From: Rhipidocladum racemiflorum
Lineage: Eukaryota > Streptophyta > Magnoliopsida > Poales > Poaceae
Length of the DNA stretch: 64,000 nucleotides
Direction of reading: 5' to 3'
NCBI GenBank assembly: GCA_036346355.1
Contig: CM070581.1
Coordinates: forward strand, 5,270,001 to 5,334,000
The position numbers and the translations under genes were made by a program. The notes under the pieces are model-generated. The model searched no databases. It worked only from the letters and a program-made list of their open reading frames with translations, and was not told the origin of the DNA. This document shows positions 1-13,276 of this stretch, piece by piece. Position 1 is the stretch's first letter, and each line of letters starts with the position of its first letter.

Positions 1-1022
1 GGTGCGGCGCGCGCCATATCATGCACCGCGACTCGATCCGCAAGTAATTGGCGCGAGGTTTGTTTGTTTGTTTCATTTTTTTTTAAAGCAGGGCAATCCG
101 GCTTTTATTATTAAGCTAAGAGCAAGTACAATAATAAAGCTCCCCATAAACTAATAGTAAGTTAAAAGACAGTTTATACAATTAACTCTTTTTAAAAGTT
201 GTCTCTAAATGTTGCAATTACTATCACTTCTCTCTTCTCTCTTGTACATATTAGTTTTGATTCATGTGAAAGAGTGAGAAAATAGGAAAGAGAAAAGAGC
301 TAACTCTTATTTAATAACCAGTTTTGCATGAGAGGATAAGTAGATATAGTATTTTTGTATATGCCCTGACAAGACGCAATATAAGTTCGTTCGGTATACA
401 GCGAAACACGCTAGACGTGAAGAATTAACAGGGCAATTATGTGCTCAAAATTTGGTCCCTTCGATAAATGCATACTACGATCATATGATCATGAGAACCA
501 CTCCCCGTCCCATCCTTCAATCCCTCCAATTTCCCTCATCGACCGTCTTCGCGCCACTCTGCCTCCTCCCCAGCTGCTCGCCTCCGGCCCCGCTTCGGAT
601 CTGGAGTAGCGATCGGACTCGAGGCAGGGCGGAGATAGGGAGAGAACCTAAGAAAAACCATAGCTAGTTTACCAAATGATTTCTTTAGAAAAATCATAGC
701 CACCAGCTATATCTACTTTTCAGCCCAATTGGAGCGCCCCTGCCGCCCACTCGCCCCACACACACAAACACAAAACAGGGCCTCAGTCTGCACCCAATTC
801 TGCTTCCTGGCCTTGTGAGACAGTCCGACCTGGGTAGGCTGGGCAGTGTTAAGGTTCCACTTGTGGATGTGCCAGCTCATGAATCATGATATCCCTCTAT
901 CCCTCTACCCCTCTAGTTCTCTATGATTTGCCTCTCGCTACAACAGGGGAGACAAAGGCTATACATTAGCCGCTCACTACTGCTACAGTGTGCTGTGATG
1001 CATGCATACATATCCTGTAGAA
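1..1022. other. Intergenic, no gene seen
   Basis: AT-rich flank on the left of the first hAT element. Short open frames (for example 452-667) have no recognisable domain, no splice context and low-complexity Pro/Ser composition. A stretch near 115-330 looks transposon-like but I found no matching ends. Nothing else is supported. Confidence 0.5.
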
Positions 1023-1030
1023 GCTGTACA

Positions 1031-2783
1031 TAGGGGTGGGCATAAAAAACCGAACCGAACTTAATCGATTACTTCGGTTTTTTTGCTTTTTGGTTCGATT
1101 TTTATTTAGCTGCTATTTGGTTTTTGGATTTCAGTTCGGTTTTTGAATCTCAGAAACCGAATTAACCAAACAACCGAACTATCCTCGCCGCCCCCTCATC
1201 AGTCATCAATCGTCAACGTGGCTCGGCAGTCTGCTCCCTCCCTCCCTCCCTCGCAGTCGCCTCCCTCCCTCTCCCTGTCTCCCCGTGCACGACATCGCCC
1301 ATTCGCCCCAGCCCCCAACCCTATCACAGCATCGCCCCAGACACCAACCGGCCAACCCTAGATCCACCACGCCCCCCTACGATCCTCGACGCCTCCCTCA
1401 CCCCTCGGTGTGGCGGTGCCGACGCCCCCTACCTCGGTCAACGGTCGGTCGGCCCCACCTAGAGCCGACGAGTCCTCAAGATCTACTCCCCAGCTACTCT
1501 TCGTCTGTCCCGACGTCCCCAGCTGCTCTGCACCTCTGCGCTTCGTCCAATCATCCGGCTAGTGAGTGGGGAGGTAGAACATTTCAGATCTGGGTTAGTA
1601 GTCAGTGGAATCCGAATCTCCCATTTCATTTATATCAATCAAATGATTTGTCAAGGATCTTGGGCTTATTATTAGTAACCTTGTTTGAGCCTCTTTGGTG
1701 GTTCATGATCAACATAGCTAAACTGCCAGTGATGTCTGGAGTCACAATTGTGGTTTGCTTTGGCATAGAAGGTTCTGAATGATGTTATCTAAATTCCGGA
1801 TAAGCTTTGCACATATTTAGATGTAATATGCATATTACGTAAGTACATAATGTAATTTGCATATTTATGTTACACAATGATCTTGCAAAAATGATAATAA
1901 TGAGTCATTGTTAATGACAAATAAAAGAACTATAGAAGTAGGTAGATCGTCATAAAGTTTTGATTGATTACATACTTTACATAATTACATCTATAGGGGT
2001 ATAAAATAAATATTGATGCAGCATGGTTGTTCTTCTGCTCTCTTTATGCTAATATGGAGCATATACAAATGTAAGTTATGGTGCAATATATTCTGAGTAG
2101 GATTGGTGCTAGAATCAAAAAAATAAAGCTGCCGAGAGATGCTGTTATCCATATAAGATATAGATTAAGTATGCAATATAGACTTGTGTATGCAATATTC
2201 TGCATGGACTTGTCACTTGTGTATGCAATATGCACAGTAGTTATCAACTTTATTCTAGAAGTCCAACTTTATTCTGGACTAGTTATATGCCCATGCGTTG
2301 CTACGAAAAACAAAATTGATAACGAAAAATAAAGATTAAAAAATAAAAAAAAATACTATTTCATAAGATCAAACATCTATCTTTAACGCTTCGTTTCTTG
2401 CAAAAGCTGGCTAATTAAAGCAACGCTTCGTTTCTTGCGTAGGGCAATTAAGCAGGGCAATTAATGTGACGTGGGAAGAAACTCTCACTTTATATAGTAG
2501 AGATTGCTACTGCTACCACCTGCTATTTCTTCCACATGGCTGCTATTACTTCTGAATAACTGCTATTACTTAGTAGACAATAACTGCTATTACTTCTGAA
2601 TAGCTGAATGTTCTGAAATAATTCAGTTAACGAAATACCAAATAAACCGAACCGATTTTTTTCAGTTAATTCGGTTCGGTTTACGGTTGTGATTTGGTTT
2701 GGTTTTTGATTTTTAAAAACCGAAATAATTTAAAACCAAAAAAACCGAATCAAAATAACCGAATAAACCAAACGCCCACCCTA
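1031..2783. mobile_element. Non-autonomous hAT element
   Basis: The ends are an imperfect inverted pair, TAGGGGTGGGC at the left and GCCCACCCTA at the right. An exact 8-bp duplication GCTGTACA flanks them (1023-1030 and 2784-2791), the size made by hAT transposases. Both termini are full of AACCGAA/TTCGGTT motifs in both orientations, the subterminal repeats expected for transposase binding. There is no transposase frame, so it must be mobilised in trans. The interior at about 1180-1560 is pyrimidine- and GC-rich, unlike the AT-rich ends, and resembles a captured 5' untranslated or coding piece; its source is unknown. A Helitron has inserted at 2279-2503. Class is supported by ends and duplication; the captured-gene idea is inference. 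Confidence 0.85.
2279..2503 (-). mobile_element. Short non-autonomous Helitron (H1)
   Basis: Read on the minus strand it starts TCTCTACTAT after an A and ends with CTAG before a T, the TC...CTRR structure and A/T insertion site of Helitrons. The last 100 bases, including the cgtagcaacgca block, match the elements at 15079 and 46816. The first 35 bases instead match the element at 45801-46079. It encodes nothing and sits inside the hAT element, so it inserted later. Confidence 0.75.
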
Positions 2784-2791
2784 GCTGTACA

Positions 2792-3877
2792 TACGTACCT
2801 ATCATGGTAGAATGCATGGATCTATACACGAAGGCTACCTGTTTTCCCTTAAAGCATTTGACAGTTGATACTTGATACCATCCTATCACAATACACGACC
2901 CATTTGAAATGCAGGAATTTCACATAAAACAGTTTGATTCCCGTAGGAATCGAGAAAATTCTCCATATTCCTAACGGGAGACATTTTTTAAAGTAAGTAG
3001 CACGGGAAACACCGGAATCTTAGGAAATATCCTCAACCAAACAGGCCTCAGTGGAGATAACCATGCATTGCAGATCTGCATCTCGACAGTCAGTGTCACT
3101 CGTTTTCGTATTTTTTTAGTTCCAAGAATTTTGAGATGAGTATGCGCACAATCATTTCGCATCAACTGTTACATAAGTGACGGTTTAGGGAAGAAAAACT
3201 TGCACAGTAGGGAAGAGGGTACTCATACAAGGGTCAAACGAGCAAGGCACATTATGCGTCACATCATCAATGCAAGAAATGCTCCAGAAATCTGTAAAAA
3301 AAAAACGTACGTACATGGAAGAAACTGGTATGGTCTACTGAGCAACACACAGCTGATCCCACGTATTCATACCAAAACAAATGTCTTAAATGCAGGGTAG
3401 AGAAGACTGTTACTACGAAGAGCGAAGCACACCAGAGTATATGATAAACAAAAAGAGAAGGTATGGATAAACATGAAGATGGTTACCTGTACGAGTGACC
3501 TGCGTGTGCCTTGCAGAAGTCCAATTTCGAGGCTCTTGTTGGCAAAACTGACATACATCGTGAATTTGTGATATATGTGAATAACGAAACAAATGATGGA
3601 AACGCTCACAGTGGAAAAAAAATGTTTATGGGCAAATTGAAAAGAAAAAAAATGGAGGTCACCGTCCAATTCTACACAAGAGGTAAGAGAAAATTAAGAA
3701 AAAGAATTATCAAACAACAGTGGAAACGCTCAACTGGCAGCTTATGAATTACCATAGATACAGAATATGTATTTATATATGACAAGCTAGCAGTGTCCGC
3801 GTACCATCCATGAAAATTTGATACCGGTACCTAGTTTCGGAAGATGGTTTATACACTCCAGCTCTGGTGCTTGAGGG
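2792..3877. other. Flank downstream of the CIP7-like gene
   Basis: This holds the 3' flank and probably the 3' untranslated region of the minus-strand CIP7-like gene. Around 3030-3050 a CCAAACAGGCCT motif looks like a MITE end, but no partner or duplication was found. The short open frames on both strands look fortuitous. Confidence 0.5.
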
Positions 3878-6800
3878 TCACCTAAGCCTGGCATCGCCTC
3901 CCTTGCTTCGGAATGTTGAGAGGGAGAAGAATGAACGTGGTGCTGCAATTTGGGGGAGAATGTAGTTTTAGTGAAGGTTACCATTCCCAGTGATAATGAT
4001 GGCGACAATAAGTAGAAGCAATGTCTTCATGTATTATGTGCAATATGAGCAGCCTAAAATATACATGTCTAGAAGTTGTGTACCTTTAAGTGCGCTTCCA
4101 GTGAGTTGATCCTCCCTCAATCTGAAATTTGCTGGGGGGTTCGGAATGGAGCTGCGCAGCGATTGTTCTGCAAATTAAGATCTTAAGTAAACTAGTGTGC
4201 TTAAATAAGTAGACAAAGTTGTATAGCAAGACAAAAATGAAACAATAGGTGAAGGTACACATAGTCAGAAGTCTATAAGTAAATACCCATTGATGTGACT
4301 ATCATTCCCAACAGCAAAACCTTTTCGGTACCACACACATAATGATCTAGGGAAGTCCTATTTTTGGAATCCGGTTTTGGTTCTGGTCCATTTTAGGACC
4401 CGTGTTTCAAAGGGCTTATTTTGCTCCTCCCACTCCCATGCCATTATGCCATTGACAAGTTGGTAGTTGTCCCATATACACGTATCACCAAAAAAAAAAA
4501 AAAATAGCAGTAGGAAGTGGGGAGAACATATGCATGATTAGTGCAAACAGGTGAGTGAATGGAGGAATTTACAATTGGTCCCCCGACAAATGTAGCGCAA
4601 GCAATATATTCAAGTCAAGAGGTAAAACAATCGCTTCCAGGGTTACAGTGTGTAATATGTACTTAGAGAATATTAGCTTCTCTGGTTCTCTGGTGTGCCT
4701 CAGCAAGGATGTGAGTCCTTGAGTAGCATTCTGAAGAGCCAGTTCGATCCTTGCTTTACTTTGTGCGGTTTAAATACTGAATCCAACTTAGTTCTTAACT
4801 AAGCAGAAGATAGTGTGTCAATTTGCGCATATATGTTAGATATTGCAACTCGCAAGAATCACTTTCTCTTATAGAAGAATTTTGAAACCCTGAAAGATTC
4901 TTGTATTAAAAATAATGGAGGCCTATTAGTTTACTCTAGCTCGAATATGGAAGATTTGTTGGAAAGCACGACATTTTTGTACTCTGCAATAGCCCCCAAA
5001 AAATTGATGGTCTAGTCTCCTAAATGAGTTTTTTTACAATCAAAATGAGTTAAGAAGCATACCACCCAATATAAACTCAAATATGCTAGAAATAGCATTT
5101 GCAGAGAAATCGGGAAGCAAAATACCTTGTTCAGCAAAAACATCATTCTCAACAAAACCATCATATGAAGAAAGATAACCCATTCTAGACTTCCTGAAAT
5201 CATCAGAAGATCCTATGGCCAAATCCCGGTCATCTTCCATGTCATCATCACATTCCGAGGCAGTTGAAGCAGACACCCAATCATTTAGTAAGCCATCACC
5301 ACTCCTATTCTTCCTCCCAAATTTCAACAGCTTCTTAAATCCTTTTGTAACATCTTTGCGTGGTTGCTGAGGTGCATTTGCACCAATGAAAGGCATCTGA
5401 GCATTGCCCCACTTTTTCCTCATCCGGGAAACATCAGCATCTGTTATTTGATCCAGTGAATGAGAATTCCATGGTGCTGGACTTCCAGTTGGTGAATCAA
5501 CAAAAGCGTCACCATCTGAGGTATCATTCGCATAAGGGAATAGGTGTGGAAGGCGCGAGCTCCAGGGCGCTGCTAATTCACCAGGTAAATCATGCATGCT
5601 TCCTGCAAAAGCATTGAACTTGGTACCACCAAAAGTAGGTGATTCACTTGGAAAAGAAGCATCGCCATTTTCTGATCCTGGATCATCTGAATTTCCGGAT
5701 TCATGACTTATTCCTGGGTTCTCACTATCTGAATCAACAGGAAAATCACTTTCCCTAAGATTCTCTTCCATGCTTTCATATTCTTCATCTTTGGCATCAT
5801 CTGGGGAATCCTCTTGCTGATCTAGAAAATCATCGTCCTCTCCATTCTGGAAGACATTTGCAATCATAGGCGCCTGAAATCCAGCTATACCGCGAGCAGG
5901 GTGATTCCCATTGCCTTTCCTAAGAAAAGACTTTGGTGCATCAGTTTTATGGGTGTTATAACCAAAAGCTCCCTCAGCTTGATCCTTGGAAAATCTTGAG
6001 GGAGCCCAATTGTAAATATCCTCATTCACTGGTGAAGAGTCCCTTAATTCAGCAGGATTTAAGTTCTTCCTCATAGACTGTGACCTCCCTGATTGATCTT
6101 CTTTAAAAATACTCTTTGATTCTTCAATGATGCTCTTACTACGGGAAAAACTTTTTGGCTGAGCCCTTGCACGAGCGCTGCTAAGACCAGCTGATGGCTT
6201 TGTATTTTCCTTTCTTAACTCGGAGAAATTGGGGACAGACCGTGCAAGAGGATTTTCTGGTGGATTCCTGCGATTTGCGTAACCAAAGCTTACGGTCCTT
6301 GATGAATGCTTATGGACAGGAGCAACAGATGTCTTTTGAGTGTAAGAAACTTTATTTGAAAAATGCTTCCTGGAATCAGCACTCCTGGAAGAACCATCTC
6401 CAGATAGGTAGTCGCTATTCATTTCTTCTTCTACCAAGAAAGAATTTACCCCCTGGAAAAGGCGAAGACAACAAACTATAAACAAGCAAAATCTAAAATC
6501 GTGCATTATTGCAATATTTCAAATGATTGTATGGAGCTATAGGGTTCCAAGAGATGCATATGTCGCTGTAGCATTTACATCTAGACTTGTTGAAACACAA
6601 ATGTTTACTACCTCACAGAAAATTCAAACGGACATTTCATGTTTAGCGGAAATCCCAGAGTAACACGCTCAGGGTGTATGTTAACATTCTGAAATACCAG
6701 AATTTTCTGAATTACTGTTTTCTGGTTAAAAGAAATACAAATATAATTTAATACCTGATCCTTATTTTTTATAACTGATTGCAAAGGAGGAATCTTCTGA

Positions 6801-9800
6801 GCACAACGAGAAAGATATGTTGAGTCGGGGACGTCTGCAGACTGAGAAAATTTGGCTTGCATCTCAGCCTTGCTTCGTTCTAGGCTCTCATGCATTGCCT
6901 TTAATATTGCTTCCTTCTGTCCTCTCTGCATTTTCCAATCCTCCTTTAGTTTTGCATCCCTCTTCTGCATATATTGATCATAGAACTTTCCTCTTGACTC
7001 TTCTAAGCTAAGAATGCCAAGTTTTTGTGGTATACTATTGTTATACCCTTCATTGTCCACCATCTTCAGAAGTTCATTGGCATCAAAGTCGTTGGTTATA
7101 CTCTCCTTTACAATTTGCTTCGTATAAATCTTCTCTGGAAGAACCGGTGTAGGCTTTACCTCACTTACTTTAGGTGTGCTATCAACCTGCACATCTGTGG
7201 ACTTGCCTCTGCGATAGGTGGTTATCTTGTGTGCAGCAAATAGTTTCTCCAACTCATTGGCCTTCATTTGCAGTTCATCATGCCGATCTTGATTCCCTTT
7301 TGTCGGTCTCGTCACCCTAGTCTGCTCCAAAGGAACAGCATTTCCATCATTTACTAATTTAACTTTACCTACCTGCAAACTCAAATCCTGCTCGGCATTA
7401 GATGATTGTCTGCTCAAGTTTGTTCCCTGGCATCTGGAATAATCTGATGTCAGCAGCATTTCAGAGCCAACTGCAACCTTTCTCCCTGCATCCTCTACTT
7501 TCCGTGGTAGACTTCTCCGCTGCAAGCTAACATTATGGACTTCAGCTTCTGTTGAGGCAGTCTCATCCCTACGAGATGAACCCCTAAGATTAACACGGGA
7601 ATTGGATGGGGCTTTTGATTTGGGATCAGCACCCCCTGATATCTTTCCAAATGTTCGAGAGGGTCGATCCTTCCTTCCAACCGCATCTGCTTCAGCGTGA
7701 ATCTCTTTTGAATGGACACGAGAACCTCTAATATCTTTCTGTCCAATCTGTTCACTTGTAACTGGTACTTCATGAGCAACAGAAGTGATTTCCTTGTCTA
7801 TCATTCGTACATGCTCCTCTGACGATGGGCTAGTTAAAGCATCATTATCTTTTGGCAAGGCACCCTCAGCTGGCCTTGGAGACGTTTTTAGTCGGGTTCG
7901 AGTGGAAACATTCGAAGCAGCATGCTCTGACATCCTCATGCCGCCTTGCTCTCGATTAACTCCCTGCTCCTTTTCAAAAAACTCACTCTCAATGCTAGAG
8001 GTTATAACCATGTCATCTTCCGCACAAAATCTAATCTGTTTTTGAGGAGCAGTAGTAGCACTGGCCGATAAGGAGGATGGAGAGTTAGTATTCAAAGTTG
8101 AGGATGAGCAATCATTTGTAGTGGTAGAATCCATGGATATGTCAACTGGGGCATCCTTTCGACAGTGCTTTGGCCCACTAGCATCCTTGTCAGCTCTTAC
8201 TTCAGAATTAGCCTCCAAATTGACAGATGTTGGCGTCCCAACAGGAGTTCCATTTTCCTTTTTGTCATTTAAGCCACTGCTATCGTTGTTGCTTAGATCA
8301 ATACTCATGTCACTGACAATGCTCCATCTCCTTACCAACTTGTCCATGGATGCACCAGAAGGCACTCTGCGGTGCTCACCTTTCCCTGGAACCACCCTAC
8401 CAGTACCTGCAGAGTTACTGTTACTAGAACTTGAAGTTTGTTCCTTCTGCTTATTCTCAAACATGCTTATCCTGTCCTGCACACTCAACCGCCTTGAGCC
8501 CCCTCCAGCAGGCGCAGCAGGAGCATCTGCTTCCTTTTCTTGTTTCTCTACCGCCTGCCGGATGGTTGGCTTAGAGTGCTGTTCTGTGCTGGGTTCTGAT
8601 GGAACATCTACTGAATGTTGCCTGTTGCTTAATCTGTGGATATGAGAGTCACTACCAACACATATAGATTTGTTGCTGGATCTGCCTTGATCAGCTTGTG
8701 GCTCATCTATGGACATGTCTGAACTGGAAGAGCCACAAACATTTCCATCGTCAAAGCTCTTCCAGTGTGATGAAGCTGCTGGCGGTGCGTGCTGGGGAAT
8801 TATGTCTGGACGCCGCTGGCAAAGTGAGATGAATTTGTTGCATGCTTCACTGGATAAAACAAGTTTAAGTTGTCATACATGTCTATATATTATTCATCAA
8901 GAAAGGCAACAAAGGGGAAAAAAAGGAAGCAAAGAGTGGGACAGAAAATAATCCGATGCTATCATAAAAACCACAACATAATAATGAATCGATGGCACAT
9001 ATATATTGAACACTGGACAATCTAATCTGCCGTCAGATACCACTTCAACATGATGTCATGATCTTCCCTCCTAATCCTAATTCCTAAAAGAACCTTCTCC
9101 TCATGCAAACTTTTCCCACTTTCCCAGAATAATAACCCTAGGGTGTTTGACAAGTGTCTAAAGTTTCTAAGTTTCCAGCTACCCCCATCTAGCATCTTAA
9201 TTTCTTAAATCTCAGTTATATTTATATCATACTGGTTCAAAATGAACTAAGTACAATTTCCCATGCAATGTGATGGTAAATACACACACACACTTTCTCT
9301 TGACAGCTACCAGTTGTTCCATATCCTAAATGAGATATGATTGTTTGACATCACCTAGAGATACCAAAATATAGTATGGTGTCTAGATGGCTGATCATCG
9401 CACCTTTATGGGACTTACTTCCCAGATAAGTTGTTAATCTCGTTGAACTAAATAATATTGACCAGCAAAGATCCTAAATGATATCCATAAGCATATATAG
9501 CTATACCTAAATTATGAGCTTGACAAATGTAGAGCATACCTTAGCCGGTTGGCACCAAAATGGTTTGCGAAAAGAAGAAGCTCAGACACACTGTCAGGGT
9601 TGAACCCTGCAGATGATGCCCGGGAACACGCGGTGACAAGGTCTTGTTTAAGAGCACTTAGACGGACATCAATCGCCCTAAGAAGTTCCTTCCTGCACAA
9701 AAAACAGCCAGGGCATAAATTATGGATGATTAAGATATCTCAGTTTGCGTCAAAAGAACTATATCTGTAAACTAATTGCTAACACAGCACAGCCTACAGA

Positions 9801-11954
9801 CAGAAAATAAGCACATAGCAAACTTCCAGTTCAAATGAAAGCAAGACATCTTATACATGAGGAAGCAACACAGATTTACATAATGGACATTTAGTAAGGA
9901 AAGGTAACTTTACAAGTGATCAAAGAAGGAACAGTCTAATCCTTTATAATTTGGAGGCTATGGCATGTATGTACTACCAACAGTGACACTTTAGCAACAA
10001 CTTTCATTAGTAAAGCATCAGGAAGAGCCATTATGAATTAATAATGTTGTCACTCTGAGCAATTCCAGTTTTTGTACAGGATGATTATTTGAATGGAAAC
10101 TTGGAACAGTGAGTGAAAAATCTTAAATAGCATAGATAAAAAAGAAATGTTATTACCAGCAGGCAACTAGAAAGGTGCATGTTTTATTTAAATAGGTAAA
10201 TACTGAGATGTTTTACCACCCATCGGAGGGCATGCCAAAATGATGCCTTGAAATTCATAATGTTAATAAAAAATTGTTTTGATACCCATGTAAGAGCAGG
10301 TCCCACTGTCCCAGTTTGCGCAAAGTGTGATACTTGTATTGATCCACGGACTCAAACAGGTCAAACTTTTCACATTCATCTACTTATTTACACATTCAAG
10401 TAATATGTCTGTCTACCAAAATTCACAAAATATTGCTTAGCTGCATGACTGCATCAATTATACTAATTCAATAAAGAACAGTGAATTTGTAAATAAACAA
10501 AGGTGTCATCTGCAGCTCTGCACTCCGAATTTTAGTTGGAGGTGGTAAATAGCAGTTAACATGGTGGGACACAAAAGTGTACAAACCAAAAATAGGCACA
10601 ATATCTAGCAGAAACTGCATTTAATATGTTTCATGTCTCTATTCAACAAACTAACAGTGGATCATGTTTAACTCACTTAAATCAAGTTTATTGGGCAAAG
10701 GAGAAATAAATGAAGAACAATAAAGATGAGCGAGGAGCATACTTTGTAATGTCTGCAGCTGCTGCTGAGGCTGTAACGTTTTCAGCTGACAAAAAGCACG
10801 GCAAGACATTAAGTAAATTACATTGAGAAGCAGCACATAGTCCCATATATGACTGTAATGACTAATGATGCCACATGAAAACAATTATCATGAAACACAA
10901 GATTGCCCTTTAACACATGCACCTATTGACAATGTTCTTCATTTCTTTCCTAAATTAGACATAGATTATCTCTTAGGTTCCCTTATTAACCAAGGTTCAT
11001 GCAGTGAATAATATAGATATAGTGGCATAGAATGTATCTTGTCTTTAATCAAAATTTTCTAAAATTTAATGCAACTCAATTATCCAGTTGCCAATTCAAT
11101 AAGGGCATAATCAAAGATCTCCCTTTTTTCTTTTTTGCTTCCCGGATTTTACCACCAATAGCCCATTGAGTCACTCAAGTTCAAATGGACTCAATTTCTC
11201 GTGATAAAAGAGAACTATATGAGGTATGATCAGACATAAAACTAATATAAACTTCTTTTGATATGAAAATAACACTCTAAACAATATCATGCATACCAGC
11301 TCCACCCGAGATAGCACCTCCAGCACCCTGCATAAGGTATACCATTTTAGACAAGTGCTATATCATAAAACATACAACCTAAGCACTCGAAGAAGTGAAA
11401 GAACTGCTTGGCACTTACTCCCTGTGCGTAAATCCACCTAGCCCCTTCCAGCTGCGACATCTCCGCATCAAAGTTAATCGACATCTCCAGCACCTCCGGC
11501 GTGCTCACAAAGCGCACGAACCTTCAAGCACAAGCCAACCAAACACCTATCAAATTTCGATCTTTTCGACACCACCAACCCGAGAATAACCACATAAGCC
11601 AAGCATATCAAGGAACCTCTCAAGCGTGCCCTTGCTGAACCACGCGGCGCACCGCTCCAGCTGAAGCCGGATGGCCGACTGCGGCGGCTGAGCCGCCGCC
11701 TGCTCCTCCGCCGCCCGCAGGTGCGCCACGAACGGCTTCACCGACCCCGACGCGATCTTCTCCGTCCGCCCATTGCCGGACACCACCAGCTCGCACCTAC
11801 GCAGACACCCAAAGGAGACGCCTTTAGCCCACAAGAACCGCACGAGCACACCAAAAAATGTGAGATTTTTTCTTCCTAGTTCCCCGCTTCCTCACCGGGA
11901 GCGGCGGGGGGAGAGCTGGAAGAGCGCAAAGTCGAGCAGCGCGTCCGGCTCCAT
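3878..11954 (-). CDS. COP1-interacting protein 7 (CIP7)-like protein
   Basis: Ten exons, all GT-AG and phase-consistent: 11896-11954, 11617-11796, 11419-11521, 11297-11327, 10743-10770, 9540-9692, 6755-8849, 5126-6452, 4084-4167, 3878-3942; 4125 nt, 1374 residues. The start is the ATG opening [16 protein letters not shown], the conserved CIP7-family N-terminus. Residues 1-115 carry the family head ([21 protein letters not shown]). About 304-321 is [18 protein letters not shown], 815-870 is a charged, helix-prone stretch, about 1253 is a basic [12 protein letters not shown] patch, and the C-terminus is [19 protein letters not shown]. The middle is Ser-rich and acidic, probably disordered. Arabidopsis CIP7 is a nuclear COP1-binding protein promoting light-induced genes; this paralogue's own role is not shown. 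Introns 5 and 6 hold nothing recognisable. A GA repeat and a MITE lie upstream. Confidence 0.88.
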
Positions 11955-12212
11955 GGTGCCGCCACCACTGCCGCCGCAGGCGGCGAGGTCGGATCTGGTG
12001 GATCCTGGAAAAGACCAATTCCTCCCTTCGCCGGAACTGCCCAAGAAACGCCGGAAAGGCAGCGAGGCGGCAATGCACCTCCTGCAGCGGCAAGATCGCG
12101 CGGGGCGGCAGCCGCCGGAGCGCGCTGCGGCGGCCCGGATCCCGCCGACGCACACCCGAATCCGATAAGCGTGCGCGTGTGACGTGAGAGCGGAGTGGAA
12201 GAAGAGAGGACT

Positions 12213-12246
12213 AGAGAGAGAGGAAGAGAGAGAGAGAGAGAGAGAG
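12213..12246. repeat. GA/CT microsatellite upstream of CIP7-like gene
   Basis: A nearly pure GA run (CT on the coding strand) about 260-290 bp upstream of the CIP7-like start codon, within the probable promoter or 5' untranslated region. CT runs are common in plant core promoters; a role here is inference. Confidence 0.6.
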
Positions 12247-12303
12247 CGCTCCGTGTTTGGTGGTGCTGAAGGACTGGACGAGTCCTCAACTCCTCAGTGA
12301 GAA

Positions 12304-12516
12304 GGGAGCATATCCTGTGCACATAGAGGCCTTGTGCACATATGCAAACATTAAATCTGGACCGTCTAAATTCCATCCAACGGTGACTTGAAATCACATG
12401 TGCAAACATTTTGCAATTACCCCCCTAATCTAGTCACCGTTGGATAGGACTTGGACGGTCCAGATTTAATGTTTGCATATGTGCACAAGGCCTTCATGTG
12501 CACAGGATATGTTCCC
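12304..12516. mobile_element. MULE-type MITE, 213 bp
   Basis: The arms form a near-complete inverted repeat of about 70 bp beginning GGGAGCATATCCTGTGCACA at the left and GGGAACATATCCTGTGCACA on the opposite strand at the right. An exact 9-bp duplication CAGTGAGAA flanks it (12295-12303 and 12517-12525). Long arms and a 9-bp duplication fit a Mutator-like origin. It has no coding capacity and lies about 350 bp upstream of the CIP7-like start codon. Confidence 0.88.
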
Positions 12517-12525
12517 CAGTGAGAA

Positions 12526-13268
12526 ATGGGGGAACAAAAAGAGCCAAAACCAGAAAGTTTTGGGGGGTATTTGGGAGGAATTAGTGGCTTAAGTTTAGAG
12601 TTTTGATCTTCGCTTAGGTGTGATTATGGGAGCTGGTTCTTTTCTGGGAGTGGCAAAAAAAAAAAGTTGAAGTGAAGCACTTTTGTTTTCCTTTTACCAT
12701 TTTCCATTTGGCTTTGTGTGTTTTTAACTTTTTCAAGATAACAACTGCTTTGGCCTTTGGGTGGACTGTGGTGTTGGAATTTACCATTTTGCTCCCACCC
12801 CACCACCACCACACACCCCCCCAAAGAAAAACTAGAGGGCTTGTTTTTCAATTTTAGAGGAGGCATTTTTTTTTGCTTTGAGAGTGGTAATATTGTTTGG
12901 TGGTGTATGATTACTTAACCAGGGTCAAAACCACTGTCAGTACTACTGGCATGAGGATGGTCAATTTGTTTTTTTATTGTTAGAAATTCGTATTAGAATG
13001 TATCATTTCTTGTTGTCCATGTGTGTACCGATCTTTGTGTGGCACCTGGAAAAGTTCGCTCTTAGCATATCTTTCATCATCATCATCCAATGAATATGAT
13101 GCCCACCATAATGAAAATGTTTGGTGTAGAAAGTGACATGAAAGCCTTGTTAGTTAAGTTGTTTCTATGCTTTGCTCCTAATCTTTTGATTAATTACAGT
13201 TGTCTCACAAAGCATGGTGTGTTGTGCAAATTTGAGTTCTCTTTTTTTTTGGCAATGCTATTGTTTGT
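12526..13268. other. Intergenic spacer, nothing recognised
   Basis: AT-rich, with T and A runs and a CACCACCACCACAC-like patch near 12800. No open frame with domain character and no transposon end was found. Confidence 0.5.
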
Positions 13269-13276
13269 CTCCCAAG

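Noticed and set aside
8121..8645. Open frame of 174 codons antisense to the CIP7-like gene
   Set aside because: Mirror of the Ser/Leu-rich coding exon; no own promoter or domain.
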